Assembly: GCA_017512705.1 (NCBI GenBank) | Contig: JAFWEX010000084.1 | Span: 291,158-355,157 of the forward strand | Direction: 5' to 3' | Source of the DNA: Paenibacillus sp. | GTDB taxonomy: Bacteria > Bacillota > Bacilli > Paenibacillales > Paenibacillaceae | Length of the DNA stretch: 64,000 bases | Shown here: one piece after another, positions 18,295 through 26,318 of the stretch | Layout: every line of letters begins with the position of its first letter | Numbering within the stretch: the stretch's first letter is position 1 | Translations under genes and position numbers: made by a program | The notes under the pieces: generated by a model | The model's database searches: none | Told to the model about the DNA's origin: nothing | Seen by the model: the letters and a program-made list of their open reading frames with translations, nothing else

Positions 18295-18319
18295 AATTCT
18301 CATTCTTCTCTTCTATACT
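18286..18319 (+). promoter_or_regulatory. promoter with two 11-bp-spaced TTCTCAT repeats (PepSY gene 1)
   Basis: CTCTCAT (18286) and TTCTCAT (18297) are 11 bases apart; the proximal repeat starts 17 bases before TATACT (18314-18319). The repeats stand where a -35 box should be, the usual layout for an OmpR-family activator. Confidence 0.55.
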
Positions 18320-18364
18320 GGGTGGAGCGATGTAATCTGAGAGAATGTGAGGGAGGGAGTGCGT

Positions 18365-19201
18365 ATGTCAGAGCAGGAACAGCGGCCTGAGATGATACGA
18401 AGTGAGCAAAAGCACAAGCATAAGCATTTAAATAAAAATGAAAATGGAAGCAACGCAGGGGGCAGATCACGTAAGTTGCTGCAGTGGGGGGCCGGTATCC
18501 TAACTGTGGTGCTTCTCGCAGCAGTAATGTGGTGGAAACCATGGGAACCAGCTCGCGAGCAGTTATCTGCCGATGCAGCGGCACAATCTGTACTGAATCA
18601 ATATCCGGGGGAGATCATTCACTCTACCTTGAAGGACGGTACATATCTGATGCAACTTCGTTCGGAGACGGGTTTATACGATGTGCAGGTGGATGCTTTT
18701 ACGGCAGCAGTCCAATCCATTAAACGACTGGAGGCCGCTCCCCAGGCTGAGGAGAAGACGCTGTGGAGTCGAGAGCAGATGAAGTCGGAACTGCTGAAGC
18801 AAAGGGCAGGAGAACAACTTGTATCATTAGAGCTTGTGGAGCAGCAGGGCAGCCCGGTGTACACCGCGGTGGTAGAAGCAAAGGATAACAGCCGTCAGGA
18901 ACTGACCATCGATCCATACACGGGCGAGATTCTCTCCTCCCAAGCGATCAAGTCACCTCCTTCATCCGAAGCCGGGGAGACGGAGAACGAGCCGCAGTTT
19001 CTAAGTGAGAAACAGGCCGAGCAGAAGGCACTTGCCAGAGTTCCTGGCGAAGTAGATGATGTAGAGCTGCGCGGCACGAACAGTGGCAACCCCTATTATT
19101 TGGTTGAGATTGATCTGGAAGACGGACGGGAAGCCACGGTGCAGGTTAATGCCATTTCGGGTGCTATTCGTTCGGTGACATGGGATAAAGACGACGAGTA
19201 A
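18365..19201 (+). CDS. PepSY-domain membrane protein
   Basis: A 278-residue protein with a charged cytoplasmic N-terminus, one transmembrane helix (QWGAGILTVVLLAAVMWW, residues ~40-58) and an extracytoplasmic part with PepSY-like repeats; the last (FLSEKQAEQKALARVPGEVDDVEL ... YYLVEIDLEDG) is clear. PepSY domains are thought to inhibit or chaperone secreted proteases and occur beside envelope-stress kinases. GTG 18347 is in frame, but GAGGGAGGG 5-9 bases before ATG 18365 sets the start. It is probably controlled by the two-component system just upstream. Confidence 0.85.
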   Translation: MSEQEQRPEMIRSEQKHKHKHLNKNENGSNAGGRSRKLLQWGAGILTVVLLAAVMWWKPWEPAREQLSADAAAQSVLNQYPGEIIHSTLKDGTYLMQLRSETGLYDVQVDAFTAAVQSIKRLEAAPQAEEKTLWSREQMKSELLKQRAGEQLVSLELVEQQGSPVYTAVVEAKDNSRQELTIDPYTGEILSSQAIKSPPSSEAGETENEPQFLSEKQAEQKALARVPGEVDDVELRGTNSGNPYYLVEIDLEDGREATVQVNAISGAIRSVTWDKDDE

Positions 19202-19253
19202 GATATATTTTGAAAATAGCATTCTGAAAAGTGATAAGTATACTCTTCTCATT

Positions 19254-19309
19254 TTCTCATCAAATTCTAATCTTGTTCTCCCTAATCTCTCATTCGTCTA
19301 GGTTATTCT
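19254..19309 (+). promoter_or_regulatory. promoter with four 11-bp-phased TTCTCAT-like repeats (PepSY gene 2)
   Basis: TTCTCAT (19254), TTCTAAT (19265), TTCTCCC (19276) and CTCTCAT (19287) recur every 11 bases. The last starts 17 bases before TATTCT (19304-19309), exactly as in the promoter of the first PepSY gene. An extra out-of-phase TTCTCAT is at 19246. Confidence 0.6.
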
Positions 19310-19343
19310 AAGTTTGTAGACGAGAACATGAATGAGGAGATGA

Positions 19344-20003
19344 ATGATGATGATGAACAAACATAAACTATGGATTGGTAGCTTGTCCGCAGCGATACTG
19401 CTGGGTGGATCAGCTGTTGCAGCTAGCGGCAATACGAGCGGCCAACCAGCGCCAAAAGCACAATCGGAAACAACGCAGACCGCACCAAGTGCAGGGACAA
19501 CATCTACCAATGCTAACCAGAACAATACAGACAAAATGCTGACTGTGTCACAAGCCAAAGCAATAGCTCTAAAAGTAGTGGAAGGTAAAGTGGATGATGT
19601 GGATCTGGAGCGTAGAAACGGTCAAACCTTTTATGAAGTAGAGATCGACAGAAAAGGCATCCCTGATTTGACAGTTCGATTGGATGCTTACACGGGTAAG
19701 GTTTTGGAAGTTGTTCGTGAGGATGACTTCGATGACGATGACGATGACCGTGATAATGGAACAGATCATGTTTCTAATTCATCGGCTGCCAGTCAGGTTA
19801 AACTGACAGTTGAACAGGCTTCTAACATTGCCCTGAAACAAGTTACAGGTGGTAAAGTAACGAAGGTTGAGCTGGATCGTGACAACGGTCGTTATGTCTA
19901 TGAGATCGAACTGCGAACAGCTCAAGGTGAAGCGGACGTCGATATAGATGCAGGCACAGGCAAGGTGCTATCATTTGATCAGGATTTTGATGACGAGGAT
20001 TAA
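19344..20003 (+). CDS. secreted protein with two PepSY domains
   Basis: A 219-residue exported protein. The signal peptide is NKHKLWIGSLSAAILLGGSAVAAS, followed by a Gln/Thr/Ser linker and two PepSY domains (SQAKAIALKVVEGKVDDVDLERRNG and EQASNIALKQVTGGKVTKVELDRDNG), each ending in a YEVEI- or YEIEL-type strand. An acidic run of Asp separates them (FDDDDDDRD) and another closes the protein (FDDED), suggesting metal binding or surface charge. Four ATG codons in a row make the exact start uncertain; AGGAG ends 4-7 bases before the first two. Confidence 0.85.
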   Translation: MMMMNKHKLWIGSLSAAILLGGSAVAASGNTSGQPAPKAQSETTQTAPSAGTTSTNANQNNTDKMLTVSQAKAIALKVVEGKVDDVDLERRNGQTFYEVEIDRKGIPDLTVRLDAYTGKVLEVVREDDFDDDDDDRDNGTDHVSNSSAASQVKLTVEQASNIALKQVTGGKVTKVELDRDNGRYVYEIELRTAQGEADVDIDAGTGKVLSFDQDFDDED

Positions 20004-20017
20004 ACGTAACTCCCAGG

Positions 20018-20045
20018 AAGACGCTTCGAATGAAGCGTCTTTTTG
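20018..20045 (+). terminator. intrinsic terminator after PepSY gene 2
   Basis: AAGACGCTTC (20018-20027) pairs with GAAGCGTCTT (20032-20041), loop GAAT, then T residues. Confidence 0.92.
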
Positions 20046-20155
20046 TTATACATATGGTGAGCTCTCTATTAAGAGAGTTACTGCGAGTGTAATCCAAACT
20101 GTGGTAAACTAGTATAATTGTAGAAAACAGTATAGACAAGGAGCTGGATAACCAA

Positions 20156-20968
20156 GTGACTTTAGAACAAATGCAGCCAAAATCAAGTGAAGAACAAGTG
20201 CTATCCATTGAAGGCTTGCGTATGAGGTACAATGGGCGTTATGTGTTGAACGGCATTGACCTCGAAGTCAATCGGGGAGAGATGATTGGATATATCGGGC
20301 CGAATGGAGCCGGTAAGAGCACAACGGTGAAGATTTTGCTCGGATTGATAGAAGGATATGTGGGGAGCGTTCGTATTTTTGGACAGGATATCGCAGATGG
20401 CAATGTGGAATATAAGCGAAGAATCGGGTATGTGCCTGAAGTGGCAGAACTGTATGAACAATTAACTCCGGCGGAATATTTGACGTTTACAGGAGAGTTG
20501 TACGGCTTGTCCTATGAAGATGCGGATTACAAAGCCAAGCTGCTCATGGATTGTTTTGGACTGGAAAGATCATACCACTCACGCATTGCTTCCTTCTCCA
20601 AAGGAATGCGTCAGAAAGTGCTGCTCATCTCGGCACTGCTGCATGATCCGGATCTGCTGTTCTTGGATGAACCGCTCAGCGGACTGGACGCAAACAGTGT
20701 TATGGTGGTAAAAGAGATTTTGTCGCAGTTGTCAGCGAAAGGCACAACCATCTTCTATTCGTCACACATTATGGATGTCGTGGAGAAGATCAGCAGCCGA
20801 ATTGTACTGATTGCCGAGGGCCGTGTAGTGGCGGATGGTACGTTTAAGCAGCTTCAACAGCAATCGAAGGAAGGATCACTGGAGGAAGTGTTTAATCAAT
20901 TGACAGGCTTTGATGAACATAAAGCGATAGCTGAGCGTTTTGTGTCGATTGTGCAGGAGGTGAGCTGA
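20156..20968 (+). CDS. ABC transporter ATP-binding protein
   Basis: A 270-residue ATPase of a two-gene ABC exporter. Walker A is GPNGAGKST (residues ~49-57), the signature is SFSKGMRQKV (a degenerate LSGGQ, common in this export subfamily), Walker B is LLFLDEPLSGLD and the switch His is in YSSHIMD. GTG 20156 is the start, with AAGGAG about 12 bases upstream; a TATAAT box is at 20113. It ends one base before the permease gene. Substrate unknown. Confidence 0.92.
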   Translation: MTLEQMQPKSSEEQVLSIEGLRMRYNGRYVLNGIDLEVNRGEMIGYIGPNGAGKSTTVKILLGLIEGYVGSVRIFGQDIADGNVEYKRRIGYVPEVAELYEQLTPAEYLTFTGELYGLSYEDADYKAKLLMDCFGLERSYHSRIASFSKGMRQKVLLISALLHDPDLLFLDEPLSGLDANSVMVVKEILSQLSAKGTTIFYSSHIMDVVEKISSRIVLIAEGRVVADGTFKQLQQQSKEGSLEEVFNQLTGFDEHKAIAERFVSIVQEVS

Positions 20969-20969
20969 T

Positions 20970-22643
20970 ATGGCGGAATCCTCTTCCTCTGATTTTCGTA
21001 CGCTCAAAATACTGGATCATTTTCGGCCGATTATCGTCAAGACGGGGGCTGATTATGATGTGCTGCGCCTCATCTTACGGGTGAAGTTCCAGATGGATCA
21101 GCGCAGAGTGCCTATGATTATGTCTTCAAGAGCTAAGAACAAGGAGAGCAAAGAAGGTAACCTGTATATTCGCTCTCTCTGGTTATATATGTTGATGGGA
21201 TTAATTATGGTTCCCTTTATTGTATGGGATACAGGCCAATTCATGCTTCAGATGGGCATTCTGTTTGGTGTCTTGATGTTTATGATTATGACGTCCATGA
21301 TTTCGGATTTTTCATCCGTGCTTCTGGACATTCGGGATCGTAATATTATTTCGACCAAACCTGTCAATGCACGAACGGTAGGCTTGGCCCGAGCCATTCA
21401 TGCAGGAGTGTATCTGTTTCTTCTAACCGGTTCATTGACAGTTGCTCCGCTGATTGCCGGTTTAATTACGCACGGGATTGGTTTCTTCCTGCTCTTCCTA
21501 TTACAGATCATTCTGATTAGTATGCTGATCTTGGTGACCACCTCTCTCATCTATCTGTTCATGATGAAATTTCTGGATGGTGAGAAGCTGAGGGACATGA
21601 TTAATATGGTGCAGATTATCATGTCCGTTGGTATCGCGATTGGATATCAGTTTGTCATTCGTTCGTTTGATATCTTTAATGTTGGTGTCGTATTCACTCC
21701 CGCCTGGTGGCAGTTGCTGTTACCCCCGCTCTGGTATGCTTCTGCATACGATTGGTTCTTCGCAGGTGGCGGCGGAGTTTGGATCTACACGCTCACAGCG
21801 CTTGCTGTGGTTGTCCCGGTGATCTGCTTGATCATATATGTGAAGCTTATGCCATCGTTTGAGCTGTATTTGGAGAAAATGGCTCATGCCGGCCAGACGT
21901 CCAGCCGCCGCCGTGGAAAATGGGATCGAAGGGTTGCCAAGCTATTCTGTCGCTCCATTGAGGAGCAAGCTTGTTTCCGCCTGTCAGCCACCATGATGCG
22001 TAATGAACGAGAGTTCAAGCTGAAAGTCTATCCTTCGCTAGGATTAGCACTAGTTATGCCTTATATTATCTGGTACACAGGATTGCAATCGAATACGTGG
22101 ATGGAATTCAGGCAAGGTGCGTATGTATACAGTCTTTACTTGATGCTGATTCTCGTCATTACGGTAGTGACTATGCTGAAGTATTCAGGTCAATACAAGG
22201 CAGCTTGGATTTTACGTGCGGCACCTCTGGCTAATGAAAGTGTATTGTATAAAGGCGCATTGAAGGCATTTTTATATAATATGTTCTTACCCCTGTTTCT
22301 GTTAAATGCCATTGTGTTCACATGGACATTTGGGCTTCGCATTTTGCCAGACCTGGCCATCATTTTACTGACAGGTACAGCGCTGATTCCAGCTTCAGGC
22401 AAGTTGATGCTGCAACAGCTGCCGTTCTCCCGATCCTTCAGTGTGGCTCAGGAGAGTGAAGGCTGGTATGTGTTTATAGCTATACCTGTCCTGGCATTAT
22501 TTTGGGGCATTCATGTCTTTTTCCGCTCCTTCTCCATGGGGGTTTGGGTTTATGGTGCGATACTCATTTTGGCGAATGTGCTGCTCTGGACCCTAGTATA
22601 CAGAGGGAAGAAACAGGAGCTAAACAAGGTTGCGATGCTTTAG
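20970..22643 (+). CDS. ABC transporter permease, large
   Basis: A 557-residue membrane protein with about ten to twelve hydrophobic segments and a cytoplasmic loop rich in Arg (SSRRRGKWDRR, residues ~310-320). It is the natural partner of the ATPase it follows (gap 1 base, site CAGGAGGTGA). It resembles the large unassigned permeases of Bacilli that pair with a single ATPase for export; no substrate can be named. Confidence 0.85.
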   Translation: MAESSSSDFRTLKILDHFRPIIVKTGADYDVLRLILRVKFQMDQRRVPMIMSSRAKNKESKEGNLYIRSLWLYMLMGLIMVPFIVWDTGQFMLQMGILFGVLMFMIMTSMISDFSSVLLDIRDRNIISTKPVNARTVGLARAIHAGVYLFLLTGSLTVAPLIAGLITHGIGFFLLFLLQIILISMLILVTTSLIYLFMMKFLDGEKLRDMINMVQIIMSVGIAIGYQFVIRSFDIFNVGVVFTPAWWQLLLPPLWYASAYDWFFAGGGGVWIYTLTALAVVVPVICLIIYVKLMPSFELYLEKMAHAGQTSSRRRGKWDRRVAKLFCRSIEEQACFRLSATMMRNEREFKLKVYPSLGLALVMPYIIWYTGLQSNTWMEFRQGAYVYSLYLMLILVITVVTMLKYSGQYKAAWILRAAPLANESVLYKGALKAFLYNMFLPLFLLNAIVFTWTFGLRILPDLAIILLTGTALIPASGKLMLQQLPFSRSFSVAQESEGWYVFIAIPVLALFWGIHVFFRSFSMGVWVYGAILILANVLLWTLVYRGKKQELNKVAML

Positions 22644-23018
22644 GCTTACCTGCTAGAATCTCTCTTTTTCAAAACGGCCCCTTGGTGACTCGGTGGTTAT
22701 TCCGTGGTGATTCCGTATAAGATATCTCAGCTTGGTTAATGGTGTGTCCGTCTTCCGCGCTAGTGTCTTGTCTATCCATTCATCCATTCATTCGCTCTCT
22801 TCCCGATTGTTCTAATCCTGGCCGGGTTGAACATGAGTACAAACGGTTTTATAATGGCAGTTCGAGGACTGTTGGACTGGAACCATATCAGAATGAGCAC
22901 AGAGGAGCGTTTAGGAAGAGGGCATAACGTCCAATGATGGATATAGAGGAAGCCGAACCCATCCAGAGGTAAACTAAGGACCAGATGGATAGTAACGGCT
23001 AGGAAAGAGGGAGCGCCA
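22644..23018 (+). other. intergenic stretch with a possible structured RNA leader
   Basis: No protein gene is supported. The last ~130 bases before the DUF2179 gene can fold: AGCCG (22954) pairs with CGGCT (22997) and, inside it, CCATC with GATGG, with conserved-looking purine loops. The element TAGGAA(A)GAGGG appears twice (about 22913 and 23001). The second copy is the ribosome binding site, so folding could control translation. I do not recognise a known riboswitch class. Confidence 0.4.
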
Positions 23019-23534
23019 TTGCTTAAAATATTGTTATTTATCTTTTTGATTCAGATTGTATATGTATCAGCCTATACGCTTCGCATGATCTTAACGCTCA
23101 AAGGACAGAAATACATTGCTGCCCTGATCAGCATGGGTGAGATTGTGATCTATGTGCTGGGGTTGAATCTGGTACTCAGTTATTTGACCCAGCCGTCAGC
23201 GCTGATCGTGTACGCTGTGGGGTATGGACTTGGGGTCCTGCTTGGTGCATGGATTGAGGAAAAGATCGCACTTGGTTACGTTACCGTGAAAGTAATCTGC
23301 AACCAGATGGACGGTGGTCTAGCTAACGCCTTGCGAGATAAAGGGTATGGTGTAACTTCGTGGGTCGGTAGTGGGCGTGATGGAGATCGGTTGGTTATGG
23401 AGATTTTGGCGAAACGTAAAAACCAGAAGCTGCTCTACCAGACCATCCTGGGTCTCGATCCCAAAGCTTTTGTCATTACCGTCGAGCCCAAACAGTTCTA
23501 TGGCGGGTTTTGGACACGTTCGATCAAAAGATAA
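23019..23534 (+). CDS. DUF2179 / UPF0316 membrane protein (YebE-like)
   Basis: A 171-residue protein with three N-terminal transmembrane helices (LLFIFLIQIVYVSAYTL, ISMGEIVIYVLGLNLVL, LIVYAVGYGLGVLLGAWI) and a cytoplasmic DUF2179 domain (VKVICNQMDGGLANALRDKGYGVTSW). This matches the UPF0316/DUF5698 family of Bacilli. DUF2179 domains are suspected ligand-binding folds; function is unknown. Start is TTG 23019, after AGAGGG. The unusual structured leader ahead suggests regulated translation. A terminator follows closely. Confidence 0.85.
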   Translation: MLKILLFIFLIQIVYVSAYTLRMILTLKGQKYIAALISMGEIVIYVLGLNLVLSYLTQPSALIVYAVGYGLGVLLGAWIEEKIALGYVTVKVICNQMDGGLANALRDKGYGVTSWVGSGRDGDRLVMEILAKRKNQKLLYQTILGLDPKAFVITVEPKQFYGGFWTRSIKR

Positions 23535-23539
23535 AATGG

Positions 23540-23573
23540 GGCAGGACTGCATGATATGCGGTCCTGTCTTTTT
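23540..23573 (+). terminator. intrinsic terminator after DUF2179 gene
   Basis: GGCAGGACTGCAT pairs with ATGCGGTCCTGTC, loop of 3 bases, followed by five T. Confidence 0.85.
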
Positions 23574-23735
23574 AATTTCAATTTTTCGCATACGCTTCAA
23601 ACACGCATTGTTCCCCCCCCCCTTCCTCCCGCAAGCCCTGTTTCACAAGTTAACTTCAGACGATACCAGGTTGCTTTGGGTACATATCTCTCCCTGTATA
23701 ACTTGCCCATAAGGATGTGAGATCAGGATTATTGT

Positions 23736-23749
23736 TGTAATCGTTCTCA
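23736..23749 (+). promoter_or_regulatory. cre (CcpA) site upstream of pectate lyase
   Basis: TGTAATCGTTCTCA fits the cre consensus TGWNANCGNTNWCA at every defined position. It follows a weak promoter (TTGCCC 23703, GATTAT 23727), so CcpA bound here would repress the lyase gene when preferred sugars are present. Confidence 0.6.
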
Positions 23750-23841
23750 TGTATTACTTTGTGGATATGTCACTTGCGCTGTTACATGGCTAGAGGGACA
23801 GGCAGGGAATTCAACATTAACCTTCAGGAGGCATGCATTCG

Positions 23842-25269
23842 ATGAAAAAAACAGTACGAAGCTTATGCAGCACGGCTCTGGCTCTCACGCTGGGGTTCAC
23901 CCTATTATCCGGACCTGCGAGTGTACAGGCAGCGGGCAATGCAGATTACAATCTGACCGGCTTCTCCCAAGGAAATACGGGCGGCGGAATCATTAATGAG
24001 TCGAACACATCCACGTACAAAAAAGTGTACAATGCCACCGACCTGGCGCTGGCTCTGAAAAAGAACTCCGGTGTCAAAGTCGTTGAAATCATGAATGACC
24101 TTGATCTGGGGTGGAACGAGATCCCGAGCGCGGCGCAAACCTCACCTTTTGCCAAGCATAACGATGCACTGACACATCCGGTACTGAAACAGACGGGTGT
24201 CAGTAAAATTACAGTGGACGGCTTCAATGGACTTACCATTTTCTCAGCCAATGGCTCCAAAATCAAACACGCTGCTATTACCGTGAAACGAAGCACCAAC
24301 GTCATTATTCGCAACTTGGAGTTCGATGAACTGTGGGAGTGGGATGAATCCACCAAAGGTGATTATGACAAAAACGATTGGGATTACATCACCCTGGAGG
24401 ATAGCAGCGGCGTATGGATCGATCACTGTACGTTTAACAAAGCCTATGATGGACTCGTCGATTCGAAAAAGGGAACCAGTGGTGTGACCATCTCTTGGTC
24501 TACCTTCAAAGGGGATGACGGCAGCGCGAACAGCTGGGTTACCCGTCAGATCAATGAGCTGGAAGCCAACAAATCTTCCTATCCCATGTACAACTACCTG
24601 CGCAGCAGTGCGGTCGGTTTAAGCAAAGAGGACATCATTGCCATCTCCGGGCCGCAGAAAAAAGGGCATCTCGTCGGTGCGACCAGTCTAGAGTCGGCTA
24701 ACGCCAATCTGTCCATCACGTTGCATCACAACGTGTACAAAGACATTCAAGATCGCATGCCTCGTCTGCGTGGAGGCAATGCTCATGCGTATAACATCAT
24801 CATGGATGCTACCGATGCTCGTGCAGCCAAAGCTCGTATTACAACTGCTATGGCAACAGCTATCGCATCCAAAGGTTATAAATTCGATATCATCAGCAAC
24901 GGTGCCATCTCCACCGAAAGCGGTGCTGTACTGATTGAGAAATCCGTGATCAAAGATGTGCAGTTCCCGGTTCGCAACAATCAGACCAATCCAGCCGATG
25001 CGAACTATACCGGGAAAATTCGTGTAGTTGATACGATCTACACTCTGGATGGAAGCTCCTTCCGGGGTAACAGCGATACTGCGGGAAGTCCGCTGGCGCC
25101 GATCCCAGCCGTGATTAAACCGTTCTCGTGGAATAGCTTCACTTCCCTCCCATACAGTTATCAGACGGAAGACCCGTCTACGCTTAATGCACGCCTGACA
25201 GGTTCTAATGGTGCAGGTGCAGGCAAGCTGTCCTGGTCCAAGGATAATTGGCTGAAGACAAGCTACTAA
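23842..25269 (+). CDS. secreted pectate lyase, PL1 family
   Basis: An exported enzyme of 475 residues that cleaves polygalacturonate by beta-elimination with Ca2+. The signal peptide is about residues 1-30 (ending ASVQA). The parallel beta-helix carries the PL1 signatures VWIDHCTFNKAYDGLVDSK (~190, with Ca2+-binding Asp) and the catalytic Arg in DRMPRLRGG (~304). ATG 23833 is in frame but only one base from AGGAGG; ATG 23842 with 10 bases fits better and begins MKK. A cre site upstream suggests catabolite repression. No other pectin gene is next to it. Confidence 0.95.
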   Translation: MKKTVRSLCSTALALTLGFTLLSGPASVQAAGNADYNLTGFSQGNTGGGIINESNTSTYKKVYNATDLALALKKNSGVKVVEIMNDLDLGWNEIPSAAQTSPFAKHNDALTHPVLKQTGVSKITVDGFNGLTIFSANGSKIKHAAITVKRSTNVIIRNLEFDELWEWDESTKGDYDKNDWDYITLEDSSGVWIDHCTFNKAYDGLVDSKKGTSGVTISWSTFKGDDGSANSWVTRQINELEANKSSYPMYNYLRSSAVGLSKEDIIAISGPQKKGHLVGATSLESANANLSITLHHNVYKDIQDRMPRLRGGNAHAYNIIMDATDARAAKARITTAMATAIASKGYKFDIISNGAISTESGAVLIEKSVIKDVQFPVRNNQTNPADANYTGKIRVVDTIYTLDGSSFRGNSDTAGSPLAPIPAVIKPFSWNSFTSLPYSYQTEDPSTLNARLTGSNGAGAGKLSWSKDNWLKTSY

Positions 25270-25307
25270 TTATGTAATGCCGTAAGGCAGAAGAAAATTG
25301 GACGGTA

Positions 25308-25352
25308 AAAAGCGAGCGACCCCTGTACATGATCCGGGGATCGCTCGCTTTA
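25308..25352 (+). terminator. intrinsic terminator after pectate lyase
   Basis: AAAGCGAGCGACCCC pairs with GGGGATCGCTCGCTTT, one mismatch, loop of about 12 bases. The T tail is short. Confidence 0.8.
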
Positions 25353-25516
25353 AATTTACTTGCTTCAAGCCTCTTACTCTGCCTGAGTCTAAATTCTACG
25401 TCTTGATACTCGTTGCCATCGAATGTTATCTTCGTTACGTTCCCGTATATTACATCATTCATTTTATGGTTTGGTGGTTGTGCGATTACATATCGTACAC
25501 TAGGTTTTAATAGCCG

Positions 25517-25559
25517 AAATACCCTAAAGGTGTTTTATCCCTTTAGGGTATTTATTTTT
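25517..25559. terminator. second terminator between convergent genes
   Basis: AAATACCCTAAAGG pairs with CCTTTAGGGTATTT and is followed by ATTTTT on the plus strand. It separates the lyase gene from the convergent minus-strand gene. The 150 bases between this hairpin and the first terminator hold nothing I can name. Confidence 0.75.
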
Positions 25560-25599
25560 GTGTGAATGTTACGTGCGAAAGTTGATTTTAACTCCTGAG

Positions 25600-26037
25600 C
25601 TATCTTTGCACCTGATAGGATGACGCAATAACTTCTACATAACTGTCATATCCGATGACAAGATAATGCTTGAGATCTAGCCGGTTCCGGGGATCAAAAA
25701 GTGCTCCTTTTTCATCTAAAATGGATGAATTCATCACTTGATAGAAGCCAGGATCAGGCGGGTAGCCATGTCTCTCCCAGAAGGTAAGCATGTCCTCTTG
25801 GTGATGAATGCCTTCAACCTGACCTGTGTATAGTTCGAAGAAATTAAGCGTAACGCACCTTATTTCGGCAACCGTGCTGAACGTGAGTGCTGCTTCCTGA
25901 TATTGATCGAGAGGCAGATCCTTCCGTGTTTGTATATCTACACGTAGAGTGACGCCGTCCGATTCGCTGTAGGTGGCAATCAAATCAGTTGTAGAGATGC
26001 GGAAGTCTACTTTTTCAGGCATCAGTACAATACTCAT
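25600..26037 (-). CDS. hypothetical protein, 145 residues
   Basis: The frame runs to 26136, but GAGGAGG 7-8 bases before the ATG at 26037 decides the start (MSIVLMPEKVDF). The protein is soluble, acidic, and mixed alpha/beta, with a Pro-rich turn HGYPPDPGFYQVM near residue 95 and a C-terminal strand pair LKHYLVIGYDSYVEVIAS. I recognise no family; the layout resembles small immunity-like or unannotated Bacilli proteins, which is only an impression. It is monocistronic. Confidence 0.65.
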   Translation of the reverse strand: MSIVLMPEKVDFRISTTDLIATYSESDGVTLRVDIQTRKDLPLDQYQEAALTFSTVAEIRCVTLNFFELYTGQVEGIHHQEDMLTFWERHGYPPDPGFYQVMNSSILDEKGALFDPRNRLDLKHYLVIGYDSYVEVIASSYQVQR

Positions 26038-26318
26038 GTTGATCCTCCTCTGAATGTCCAGATGGACAGGTAACAGTGTTACTATTCTGGAATGAAAGTA
26101 TTCATTCTTAGACGCTGTCCATCTATTATATCTCAATCAAAAGGGGATCGAAAAGGCTGCAAAATCATCTGTCAGAAGAGTCAGATTCACTAGGATGGAA
26201 GCGATCATAATGTGGCTATGCTCTTCAGTACAAACCACAACTTGCAGCCTGCTCACCTGCAACGTATGATGAATAGAAATCCTGCGCGGACCGGTCAGAC
26301 AGAAGGGAGGATGAGTTC

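Noticed and set aside
23613-23622. Run of ten C
   Set aside because: A homopolymer in an intergenic stretch after a terminator; could be a phase-variable tract or a sequencing artefact, but nothing depends on it.
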